NCBI GenBank assembly: GCA_035772785.1
Contig: JAOCPU010000006.1
Span: 434,001-498,000, forward strand
From: Phlebiopsis flavidoalba
Taxonomy: Eukaryota; Basidiomycota; Agaricomycetes; Polyporales; Phanerochaetaceae
Length of the DNA: 64,000 nt
Reading direction: 5' to 3'
Under the pieces are notes generated by a model. That model searched no databases and was not told the DNA's origin. It saw nothing but the letters and a program-made list of their open reading frames with translations. The position numbers were made by a program, and so were the translations under genes. Shown here one piece after another: positions 9,449 to 19,290 of this stretch (position 1 is the first letter of the stretch; the number at the start of each line of letters is the position of its first letter).

Positions 9449-11692
9449 CTATTTCTGACCGCAAATGTCCTTAGGTCGTTCCGTGGAGAAGATATCCTCT
9501 TCGTCCTCATCCTCGGCTTTGCGTTTCAGTGAACGCGAATGCTCTACACTGGGGACAGCTCGGCCAATGGGCAAATCGTCGTCTGTGTCGGGACCCATCG
9601 CTTTGAGCTCGTTTTCGTTCGACGGTCGCTGGTCCGGATGGGGCGATGTAGCTGCCGCGTTTTTGAGCTGTGACCGCCGGACTAACCGAGGGGGCAGCGG
9701 CCTCGCCTTGGCGAATATGAGATCCTTCTGGATCTTGGCTGCTATCTCTGCACTGACCCCGTAGACGCAGTTGTCGCCGGTGGGGGACGTTATTATGATC
9801 ACCGTCTCGAAGTTGGCGGCCTCGTCGCCTGTAGGGGGTATCTTCAACCGGGCTCGGGGTGGGGGTTCCTCGTATGTCAAGGTGCGCTGTGTCCAACTGA
9901 TCAGCGTCACCGTCCCTCTTTCTCTCTCCAGCGCCTCCGTGTCCTTCGAAAGCATTTCGGAACCTTTGCGACTGTGGCCCCACTTCCAGTGGTCTTCTGG
10001 GTTGGGAGGCAGTACAGCTGCCCTCTTTCGGGGGTCGTGAAGATACCATCACGAAGCTGGTGACAAGCCTTGAGCTGCAGCGGTGTTTGGTCGGACACGG
10101 AGAGACGATCGAATGGGGATGCGCGTTTGCATTCCATCTGCGTCTGTCGATACGGACAGAAGTGATGAACGCCTGTCTTGTGGCGGGGGTCGTCTGTGAC
10201 TTTGGGGGACGTGTGGCGGGGGTGGGAAGTGAGCCATTTACCGCTGTCGAGCGCAGGCAGCGGGCTGGACAGGGTGTGTTTATTGATGGGGCGATGGAAG
10301 AGACAGGGCTATATGCCTGTAAGATATCTTTCCATTGTGGCGACCTCATCTCTTCAGGTATGCTCAAAGTCGGGTTTGGACTTTGGAGGCTGTCAGCATC
10401 GCCATGTATTGCAAATGATAAGTGAGGACTCACTGTGCGTCGTCGAGACGGGCTGCTGAGGAGGGCATTCTACGACTTGCGCCTCAGCAACCAGTCCTCC
10501 CGGGTGCATTTGGCGAATGCCACCAGCGGTGTGATCATCGATGGTAGCAGCGTTGGAGAAATCGAGGCAAATGTATCCGGTACATGTTGTCTATGGCTAA
10601 TTCAATAGACGAGGAGGAAGGGAGTGAGGTTAGCACGTACCAAATATTATGTTTTTGCCTCTTGATAGCACTGTGCAAGATGCCTCGATCGTGTAACGTC
10701 TTGTAAGCGCGGCGAATGGCCCCCTTCGCCGTTTCATCCACTGAATAGGTTGACAGTTCTCCATGCGCATTCATTCACTGGCTCTCCATGGTGATGTAAG
10801 GTCGGTCGTCCGTGGACGCATACGCTCCGATAAGCAGCCGCGGTACACATACGCCCTGCAGTGGGCGCAGAAGAGTATCATGAGAATGCATGTAGGCCTA
10901 GAACGAGTGCGTCAGGGTAGTAGGAAGCCAAGGCGATACACCCCACTCACCTCTCGGGTTAAAGGCCTCTGTGCATTCCGATAGCTGTGGGGCACAGTCA
11001 TGAACTGATTCCCCACGCTTGGGGCCGTATATGCTACTCGACACTCACTCTTTCTGGATATATGTGATTGCCTGTCCGCCAAGGGTCCCCGTTCCTGAGG
11101 GACATCTCGCATCACCGGCTGCACAGCCTCCTACGAGCCATAGTGCTAGCTGTTAGTGACTTCACCAGGTTCACCGCTTGCGCGCGAGCCTCCGCATTGT
11201 GCACCTTCGAGCTGTAGTCGACCACCGTCGTGGGTAATCTGGAGCCCATAGGTAGCGGCGTAGACTTCCCATGGGGCCGATAGATATGACCATTGGTGTG
11301 TAACATTCTGCAGCGTCGGGATGAGGCGGGGGACTGCGGGCTCGTCTTGGGGATGCATCGTTCCCCCCATGTGAATGTGGCGAGCCGGAAAGTAGCTTCA
11401 GATAGCCTCGAGGGGTGGACTTTTGCTTGGAGTGAAGAGACCCGTATAAGGTGGTGGTACTTGTCACGGAGTACAATGGGCTGGCTGAAGAGACCGCGCT
11501 TATGGGGATGGGCACAAGGGCTTCGAGCACCCGAGAAGATAAGAAGGGCCGTCGTCTGTTCTCATCACCGGTGGGCACGGATACCTGTGTGCGTTTAATC
11601 ACTGCGCTCTGGGCGGCGCACCGAGCGACGTCGGGGATGTTCAACATGGTGTCGAAAATGTTGCAGTACTTGCATTTAATGAAACCGACCAA
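9449..11692 (-). CDS. Protein-kinase-like fungal protein
   Basis: A degenerate protein-kinase fold is visible in the middle. VCVPRLIGAYASTDDRPYIT (about 10790-10850) resembles the hinge region. LHDRGILHSAIKRQN (about 10660-10715) resembles the catalytic loop, and ICLDFSNAATIDDH (about 10530-10570) occupies the DFG position with DFS. These are features of the kinase-like families expanded in mushrooms, where canonical residues are often altered. The N-terminal part (11170-11690) is Ser/Pro-rich. After a likely intron at about 10370-10435, a C-terminal part follows with SPQWKDILQAYSPVSS, a block near 9770 (FETVIIITSPTGDNCVYGVS) and an acidic-basic end (KRKAEDEDEEDIFS) stopping at 9449. The C-terminal block may be a separate gene. 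Whether the kinase is active cannot be judged. Confidence 0.45.
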
Positions 11693-12071
11693 AGGGGATG
11701 GAGGATGGAAGCTCTAAGACGTTCCTCTCGACGTCTCAGATCACTCTCTCGTCGCCGTTTCTTGGATTTTTGCCTGTAGGCGCCCAAGCGATTAATGAAT
11801 TTACGATCCCGACGTACGTCAGTTCGTTCATCCGCGATGCGATTATTTAAACTCTCTGGGCTCACCAGAGGCACGAAGAATCGCGTGCGACGTTCCAGGT
11901 GAAAATGAGAATCTCGCTTCAAGTATAGTACCGGGATAAACTCGAAGATCAAGTTCAAGCAACTCTACTACTACACTTGGGCAAAAGCACTGGACAAGCA
12001 CTGGACAAGCACGTCGACGACCAAACGATCCACCACACGAAAACGCCACTCCTCTAACAAGCGTCGAGCAT
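11693..12071. other. NoxA 3' flank
   Basis: Downstream of the NoxA stop. It contains an 11-base unit (GCACTGGACAA) repeated twice in tandem near 11988-12009. A minus ORF with a basic stretch (KSKKRRRESDLRRREERLR) crosses it, but it overlaps the NoxA terminal exon and matches nothing I know. Probably the 3' untranslated region of NoxA. Confidence 0.35.
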
Positions 12072-14217
12072 CTAGAAGTGCTCCTGTACCAAAAATGAGT
12101 GTCTTGATAATTTGACATGACGGTATCTGGCTTACCTTGGCGAATGTGAAGGACACATTGGCACCACTCTCAGCTCGTCAAGCCTCCTTCACGGCCTTCG
12201 CAAGCGGTGGTGGGACCACAGAAGTAGGTCTGTGGGTCAAGGCAACTAAGTAGTTCGCTCGGAGAAAATTGTATAGCGGCTACTCACTCCGACCCTGGTC
12301 TTGAGCTGCGAGTTGGTACCGGGTAGGTATTGACCGGTCTCAATGGCCTCGCGCATACGACCGTAGTGATGCTCTTCCAGTCAGGGCGACCGAACATGGT
12401 ATACGTAACGGAGAAGGAGAAGAGTCAAAGGGTTCGTACTCGGCGGCCAGCGTCGTTGACAGCGATGTTCCACAACATGTCCTCGCTAATCTTCGTGCGT
12501 AAGTTGTAGAGGGGTTGATATCGCAAGAAGTTGGTCTGAATACAAATTTGTTAGCCGTATAGTCAAGGTGAGGGAGAGCCAGACTCGACTCACGATCCGC
12601 CTGGGCAGCCTCGGGGGGACTGCTCCTTGCAACAAGCTCTGGAACCAACCGAACGAAGGAGCGTCGCGGCAGACCCAGAAGAACTCGACACGCCTGAGCG
12701 AGCCGACAGTTCCCTTGCGCTGCATGTACCAAATGTGCTTCAGAATGGAAGCAAATGGAGTAACACCTATCAATGAGCCATCAGTTACCACGTCGCTTTC
12801 CTGGCAACCTGGGAGAATCGTCGACTACGCTACCGATACCGGCGCCCCCGACCAACACAGCTAACCCTCGACATTGAAGACATCCTCAGCGGGGGCGCCA
12901 TAGGACCATCAATACGGACAACGGGGAGAGGCCGGGTAGTGCGGCCAGGGTCCAGCTCTACAAAGTTTGCCCCACGGGTGCCGTAGACGGATTCGTCCTT
13001 CTCATCTCCTTTCATAGCCGCGGACGTGAGAGCGGCAACGACTGAAGGGCCAGCGCCGACGCGCTCTCCCAAGAGCATGCGTCCAGTCACCAACCTGACG
13101 GATGTGGACAGAGACATACGGATCCTCGGGAGCGGAGGTGATGGTGAACTGTGATTTTAATTATGAATAAGACGCCTAGCAACGTCAGCTAAGAAGAGGT
13201 AGACTTACGGGGTGCCACTGCCAGCCCGATACGTCAGGTACCTGGATGAACAGCCACTGGCCAGCGACGTATTTGAAGCTGGGCTTGACAATGCGAAGCT
13301 CCATGGCGCCCGCCTGGGGTGAACGGAGGACCTTGTGGAAAGGCGGGTCGCGCGCCTTGCACGAACTTCACGCCCAGATACGCTCTCCAAAGTAGATGAT
13401 TCCGGGCCAGATGATGAACCTCCAGCTCTCGTAGCCGAGGCAATGCTCGGTGCTGTAGAAGGGGAAGGAGGGACGGGATGTAGTCGGGGTCGGCCCGAAT
13501 CACGCACACGAAACACCCAGTGGCATGGGTGTAGAGACCGATCATGAAAGAAGAATGCGCGGTGGTGGTGCGTGTACCAGAAAGCTCGAAACACTGGGCC
13601 CGGACCTTGTGGTGAGCAGGGTCGAGTACATGAGGACCATAATGAAGAGCATGAAGTGGCCAGTGATACCACCAGCTTGGGTGTAGTGGATATCCAGTGC
13701 CCTCTCGGGACGGACCTCTATGAGTGTGTCAGCATAACAATGGTGTAATAGGCGCGGTCCACGTACGCGTTCGCTCGACATTGAAAAAGTTGACATAGTG
13801 GGCGGTGGTGTGAACCATGGCCCAGAATGCGAGAGAGTACGCGACCTGTCGGTGGAACCAGATGTTCTCGTCCGCGGGGAAGGCCCCAAGCAAGATGCGG
13901 ACGAATGACACGGATGATGTTGCGGAGCATTGGCCAGCAGAATCAGGCCGCCGTCAAAGGCAAGCACCAGACCTGCGCCGCGAGACGTCCATACCGACCA
14001 CTTGAGGCCGTTCAAAGCAGACAGTTTCGTGTTCGTTGCCTGTCGCGCTGCTGCGGATGGGTCAGCACGATGTGAGCGGACCCCCAGTGCTGCTCGTGCG
14101 CACCTGGCTGTACCATCCGTAGCCAAAGAAGAAGAAGAGCTGGAGGCCGTAGAAGAGGACATTGAAGATGAGTCGTCGGGGGTTGAGGAACTCGCGGTGG
14201 AACCAGCTTTCGCCCAT
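12072..14217 (-). CDS. noxA: NADPH oxidase NoxA
   Basis: Flavocytochrome that moves electrons from NADPH through FAD and two hemes to oxygen, making superoxide for hyphal differentiation and signalling; sits in membranes. Start at 14217 ([20 protein letters not shown]). Transmembrane/heme segments: [52 protein letters not shown], and [19 protein letters not shown]. The FAD-binding part shows WQWHPFTITSAP and [14 protein letters not shown]. The NADPH part shows [38 protein letters not shown] and a final VSFTFAK. The last four codons (E-H-F-stop) lie in a separate exon after a 52-base intron, 12084-12135; without that intron the reading runs on incorrectly. Length of about 550 residues fits. 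No EF hands are seen, so this is the NoxA/NoxB class; A is favoured by the short N-terminus. Several frame breaks. Confidence 0.95.
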
Positions 14218-14775
14218 TGTCGTCAAGAGCTGTGTTTTGGCCAAGTCACCTGTACTTTGGGATGTGTCGAGTCTCCGAGCAAATTAACGAACGACGTCCG
14301 GGTCCCGGCCAGACAAACGAGTGGAAGACAAGCTTCAGCGGAGAAAAAGAAAGAGAAAGGAGAGGAGGGAAGGGAAGGGGGAGACGGGGCGTGGTTGTGT
14401 GCACGAGGCGGATCGGCGGCAGATAAAAGGCGAGTTAGCAAGCCATACTATTCCTGGGTCGATCAATCAGTTTACACCTGGTGACCATGGCGATAATAGA
14501 CTCCCGGCCGCAGACAGCAGCGTCAGAACAGGAGCGCCTTCCACATATTCCGAATAATACGTCAGGACAACAAGCCCTGGCCCGTGCCGGTCCCTCCCCA
14601 GCGAACGCGCAATCGACCGAATCGCGGCCCAACCACTGGCTCGCCACAGCCGTCCATTACTCGCAAACACATATATTAATACACACACTGGCCCCGGCCT
14701 GCCCTTCGCTCGACCGCACCCATTTGATGAAATCTGCCCATCCGTGACGCTGCTCGCGTGCCGCCCACGCCCCAT
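14218..14775. promoter_or_regulatory. NoxA upstream and MAD2 3' flank
   Basis: Between the NoxA start and the MAD2 stop. On the + strand it has a purine block at about 14321-14390, which is a CT-rich tract read towards NoxA and is typical of basidiomycete promoters. No gene is supported. Confidence 0.4.
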
Positions 14776-15663
14776 TTACCCCCTCGTAGCGGTAGGCAAC
14801 CATCGCCTCGATTCGATGCACGTCCGTGCTAAAGCTCCGCAATTTGACCTGTTGGCTCTTGCTTGCCTCGATGGCCAGGGGATCCGTTTGTCCACCCATT
14901 CGTCCGCGGGCACGTCGGCGGACTCGCATTGTGTACGCCAGGATATTGAACACCGTTGGTTCGTCAATGAACCGGCAGGAAGGTCACCGTCGAGACAATC
15001 TGCTTTAGAATATTCCGAGATCTCTGCCTGGATTTCGGACTCGGGTTTGGCAGCCTGAGCCGCCATGCCAGCCATCCAACTCAGCTTCGAGCTGTTCGAC
15101 GCTGACATCTGTGATCTCAACACTCACCCTCCTGATGAGCTTGCGGGCTGTTCGACGAGATTGATGTCAAAGACCATCGCTCCATTGTCACCCGGGAGTC
15201 CTTGGATATAATCGCGAGGACCAGCTGGTGATGGATCCCGTGAGAAGCCATTCTATTGTTCCCAAGACGAAGTCAGTCAGAAGGCTATAGCGCCACATCC
15301 CGACGTTGCGACGCTTTACTATGACTTGACTCAAGATTCTGTGAAACGACCTGTCGTCAGATGTAGTCGCGCCACTACATGTAAGAGTGCGCACTTTTCG
15401 AGATAGTTCTCCAAAGCCAGGTCCTGTGTCACAAGCACTGTCTGACCATACTTCTTGACCATGTGAAAATCATCAGCTGGATACACTCCGCGTTGAAAGA
15501 GAATCCTAGCACAGGCAGTGAGCACGAGGGGCCACAAGGGTCTGAGTCGCAATGGGGCACTAAACGTGTTGGCTGCATACTTGAAGAATTCTGTGACGAG
15601 AGTCGTTGAGCCCTTGAGGGTACATACGCTTGACGAGTCGGGGCTTTGTCTTGTGGCGGGCAT
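14776..15663 (-). CDS. MAD2: Spindle checkpoint protein MAD2
   Basis: HORMA-domain protein that binds and inhibits Cdc20 at unattached kinetochores. From the start at 15663, TLKGSTTLVTEFFKYA leads into an intron at about 15506-15567. Then come ILFQRGVYPADDFHMVKKYG and TVLVTQDLALENYLEK. After further introns, a stretch around 14990-15060 reads PESEIQAEI, then VFNILAYT at 14930-14955 and DPLAIEASKSQQVKLRSFST at 14830-14890. The C-terminal safety-belt end is HRIEAMVAYRYEG. The reading then continues past the expected stop because of GGGGG; with one G fewer, TAA at 14776-14778 ends the protein directly after YEG, the natural MAD2 length of about 205 residues. I prefer that end. Confidence 0.93.
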
Positions 15664-15962
15664 CTTGCGTAGGCCTCGGATGTCGTGAGTCGTGACTGCT
15701 TAAAGAAGGGTTCGCGCGTCGCGGACTCGCGCCTCGTGGGGGCAGCTACTTATGAACATCACGCGTCCTGCACGTGACCGCCCGTTCGCTTGGTAGACTG
15801 AATTCGAGATAAAGAACGACAAAGCGGGTACGTCTTACGATAAAACTGAGCCTTGTCTGGTTAGCATTTGAAACAGCTAAAACTGTATTAGTCATGAATG
15901 TTCGAGGCAGGACCATGCCTCTCCACTTTCTATACATTTACACTTTTATGCCTTCCGGGTGT

Positions 15963-17533
15963 TCAGTCGTCCACGAAACAAAAACAAATTAATGCTCCTT
16001 TAACATGTACCGGGCGCATTGACTTCGTGGTGGTCCTATGTAGCGTAGTAAGTAACGCGTCCGTCCTGGCCTTGTTTCTCTTCCCAGAAATCTTCCAGTC
16101 GGGTTATTCCAAGGGGAAGCTCCATCTTCGCGTACATAGCCGTCTTCGATAAGATCTGGGAAAGGCTCCTCGCTGGCTTCTGCAAAGTCATTTGGCGATT
16201 CTGGATGGTTGTCCAAGTCCGGGTCACTACCGTGGCTACCAGCCTTGCTCTCACAAACACAAACCTCAACACCAAGAACACACGAAAAGAAGAGAGAAAA
16301 CAACAACAGAACAAAACCCAAAAAAACACACAGACAAACAAAACAACAAAAAAAACACACCAACAGACAAACCGAACCAAAAAAAAACAAGCAAAACCGC
16401 TCTCCACGACGAAACAGTGCCTGGATCTTCCTCCTCAGATTCGGAGAAGGATTGTCTGCGGTGGGTGATACGGGGATCATCCCACGTGGTTTTCTGTGTG
16501 TGGTGATTGACAAAGAGGGTTTCGTCCACACGTATGATGTTTTCTCCCAGAAATCGGGCAGAGGCTCTTCGTCACTGTCTCTATAGAGAGGCTGGATGTC
16601 GGGACGGAAACCTGCGTGTACCCGTCACCGCGAGAGCCTCTAGCTGAGGACGCTAAGGGGGCTTCAGATGTGGGGGAGGTATGCGATGTTACGTCGTGCG
16701 TCACTAGTGAAGGCGGATGTGTGCGAAGCTGAGGAGTCCAGTGGCGGGGTATGGTATGGTGTGTGGCAATCGGCTAGAGCTAGACGATCCCTGGGGAGTG
16801 ATTGGGACAGATGCTGCTAGATGCGGACTGTGTAATAGAAGATCGTCGCCTAGCTCATTCCTTTTCCTTTCTTGGGGACTCGGATGCCCCTTCCATAGAG
16901 TTACTGCCTTCAATTTCGTCCAGACTGAAGCGGAGTCAGACGAGCAATGACTCGGAGGGACTAGGACTGACCAATCGTCAAAAGCCATGCTAGCTGCACG
17001 GATGAGGCTCTCGAACACACGCGTTGCCCACGCATGCATAGCATCGAAGCCTTTTTCTGTGTAATAGGCCCCGACAATGGCTTCAAATATATCTCCGATG
17101 GATTTCTTGTCATGGCCCCTGAAGTCTATCTTCATCTTTACGAGCGAGATGACAAAAGGTCAGGTTGGCATGCAGTACGCTCTTCAATACCTTCAGTTCG
17201 TACAAGAATAAAACAATCAGACAATTGAATGAAAAGTAAAGCTCACTGAGTACTTGTGCGGTGTTCCGTCTGGAATACATCTGTAGAGATCTGTCGCGAT
17301 GCTGAATCTATCAGCGTGTCTCCCAGAAACTCCAAACGTTCATTCTCTTCCTTGTTGGTAGGCGTAATAATAGAGACTCGTTCCCATAGGTCTGGGCTGA
17401 GCTTTGGCAGGTCGATTATGAACGAGGGGTCTTCGAATATTGCCCGTGAACACTGCTGTGTTAGCACGGCAGCTTTGAGCTTGGTTTCACGTTGTTTTCC
17501 TCGTAAGGTACTGTTCATTGTGATTGTTTGCAC
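15963..17533 (-). CDS. RNase III domain protein with two WW domains
   Basis: The N-terminal part is an RNase III nuclease domain. From the start at 17533 it shows LPKLSPDLWERVSIITP, the first signature NERLEFLGDTLID (about 17310-17350), an intron near 17180-17270, LHANLTFCHLARKM, and the second signature KKSIGDIFEAIVGAYYTEKG (about 17050-17105). The acidic catalytic residues of both signatures are present, so it could cleave double-stranded RNA. After VFESLIRAASMAFDDW comes a Ser/Pro-rich linker of roughly 120 residues. WW domain 1 (about 16450-16570) reads PLPDFWE, then VDETLFVNHHTQKTTWDDPR. A T-rich intron separates it from an acidic stretch (HGSDPDLDNHPESPNDFAEA) and a second WW-like unit (about 15990-16110: EEKQGQDGRVTYY, then MRPVHVKGALI). 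WW domains bind proline-rich ligands. No double-stranded RNA-binding domain is visible. The linker is open only with frame shifts, so two separate genes remain possible. Confidence 0.65.
16254..16410 (-). other. Strongly strand-asymmetric intron
   Basis: On the coding (minus) strand this stretch is made almost entirely of T and G with few A or C; on the + strand it is A and C. It interrupts the gene between the two WW units and breaks all reading frames as coding sequence. It ends in a plausible acceptor, so I read it as an intron. The donor is not certain. Confidence 0.5.
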
Positions 17534-17795
17534 AGTGATCAGTGATACAAGTGAAGCAATGCCTGCTTGCAGCTGTGAGTAGCAATGGTGGTGTGCGGAC
17601 TAGATACTGAGATGATCGTGATCTGGTCTAGCTTGAAATTGGCGCGCATTCGATGTGGCGTGCATATCCCCAAGGTACATTGTATATAGCTACAACGGAG
17701 AAGAAATACAGGAGAGGCGAAGGCACTGCAAAATATTTACACACATTGGTCCTGAATGACTATGCGAACGTGAAGAGAAACTAAGTAGAGTGAAA

Positions 17796-19200
17796 CTACA
17801 CACGCTTTGCATTATCCATGAGACGAAAAATGTCCGTTGCCCGAGCCAACAGATCCTGTAGAGAGCGCTCGTCACCTAGAATTTGCATGTCATAGTCTCT
17901 GAGGGTTTTATTTTTTTCGAGCGCGTCTTGGGTGCAGTGCCTGAGCTGAAGCTAGTTCAAGTTTGGGATTCGAGATGGGTCTGGCGGGCTTTGGGCTGGA
18001 TTCCGTTTCTGAGTCGTCAAGAGTAGTGAGGTCGATGATAGTGGGGCTAGCTCTAGCTTTTTGCCGCAGAGCTGCTGTCAGCTTTTTCACCATGCGAGAG
18101 GCGAGTTTGAGACATTGTGGCAATACCGACACGATGATGGGAGCTACTAATGGACGTGCCTCGAGGAGATACACCGCGACGGCGAGCAAGAGACAAGCGG
18201 GAGCTGCTAGAAGATGAGACGAGGATGGGTTTCTTAGACAACGTATGCCGAAGGATGACTGGTTTTGCCTTGACACGATTGACCACATGCTTTCGTGGTG
18301 GAATGAACTGTGGGATTCCTCTTCACAGCTTTCAGATGGCGGCGATGTATGCTGACGTGTATTTGAGTGGCAAAACACAACGATAAAAGATGTAAAAACG
18401 AACACTGGTCATTATAAGTTTGGCTGGCTGGCTGTATTGACCAGCGCGGGCTGTAAAGTTCGTCGACCCACTTTGCACAGTGCAGTGTAACCTCTCTCAA
18501 GATAATACAACCCTATGACAGTCTCGAACATCGTCTGCTGTAGCTTTTATGTGAATTTTCGTCTTGCCTGGGGCGGATGTTCCTTCGCCAAACGTCCGAG
18601 CAGTCAACGCCTTTAGGACGACATCGCTGACGGCAAAGATTATCGAGCTTTTCGGGCAAGCCTGGAGAACGTCAAATTAGAGTGCAACGCTTGACGGGAG
18701 TTTCTACATGGTGTCGTGTAGCGCGATAAAAGTAATCTAATTCGATCCCGAGTGTGTGTGAGCCTCAGACACGTACGGTATATAGTCCCCGGTGAGCCTT
18801 GAGGGAGTTGCCGATGAAAAGCTGATCACCCAGTGCTGCATACATCATAGCGTCGCCCAAGAACTACACAGTTTGTCATTCTCCTGCTTCGCGTGGTGTG
18901 AAGTGCCGAGTATCCGGAGCCAGCCCGCGTCGTGACGAGGGGAGGCAGAGTAGCAGCCACTGAAGTCTGGTTGTGCAATCGCGGCTAGGACGTTGTCTTG
19001 GATGGCGAGATGAAGCGACATTCTGTACCGGTTCGTAGCGGTCTGATAGACAGGCCAACGGTACACTCGTTGAGGGGTGAGAAACCAGGGAGCAAGTGTG
19101 GAGGTAGAGTGTAGGTTGTAAAACGAGGTATGTTCAAACAGCGCTTCAAACGACGGCCAGGACGAACGAACTCGCGGTCCTCATCCCTTCAGGTGCGCTT
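17796..19200 (-). CDS. Second RNase III domain protein, SIM-containing tail
   Basis: A second RNase III-type gene lies directly upstream of, and on the same strand as, the WW-containing one, 262 bases apart. First signature: DKL, then FLGDAMMYAALGD (about 18815-18860); the expected Glu before FLGD falls at a frame break and cannot be read. An intron runs from a GTACGT donor near 18775 to about 18664. Then VLKALTARTFGEG and KIHIKATAD lead into the second signature, readable as MFETVIGLYYLER (18490-18530) after a one-base shift. The tail is basic and Ser-rich (SRLSLARRRGVSPRGTSISS) and carries TIIDLTTLDDSE (18000-18045), a textbook SUMO-interacting motif. The end reads RSLQDLLARATDIFRLMDNA and stops at 17796. 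The start is unresolved, between 19100 and 19280. Probably a tandem paralogue of its neighbour. Confidence 0.6.
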
Positions 19201-19290
19201 TCATCTCACAATTCCCGCACTGTAGGTGGGCAAAGAAGCGCTACGGAAAACGAACGCGTTTTCTCTCCAAACATATCTAACTGACGCGTC
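19201..19290. promoter_or_regulatory. Divergent promoter, RNase III gene / NUP170
   Basis: Short interval between the unresolved 5' end of the minus-strand RNase III gene and the NUP170 start. No specific element stands out. Confidence 0.35.

Noticed and set aside
9507..10433. 308-residue minus open frame
   Set aside because: Part overlaps the kinase-like gene exon, but the left half is a shadow frame of the segment that reads to the stop at 9449. Not a separate gene.
11641..11958. Basic minus ORF downstream of NoxA as a gene
   Set aside because: It lies just after the NoxA terminal exon, has no family similarity and its start is within probable 3' untranslated sequence.
11988..12009. Tandem 11-base duplication as an attachment site or transposon scar
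   Set aside because: Two short copies in a 3' flank of a noisy assembly; no element, inverted repeats or integrase nearby.
15989..16531. 180-residue hydrophobic minus ORF with Phe/Val/Cys-rich segment as a membrane protein
   Set aside because: The hydrophobic part is the T/G-rich intron translated through. The flanks belong to the two WW units.
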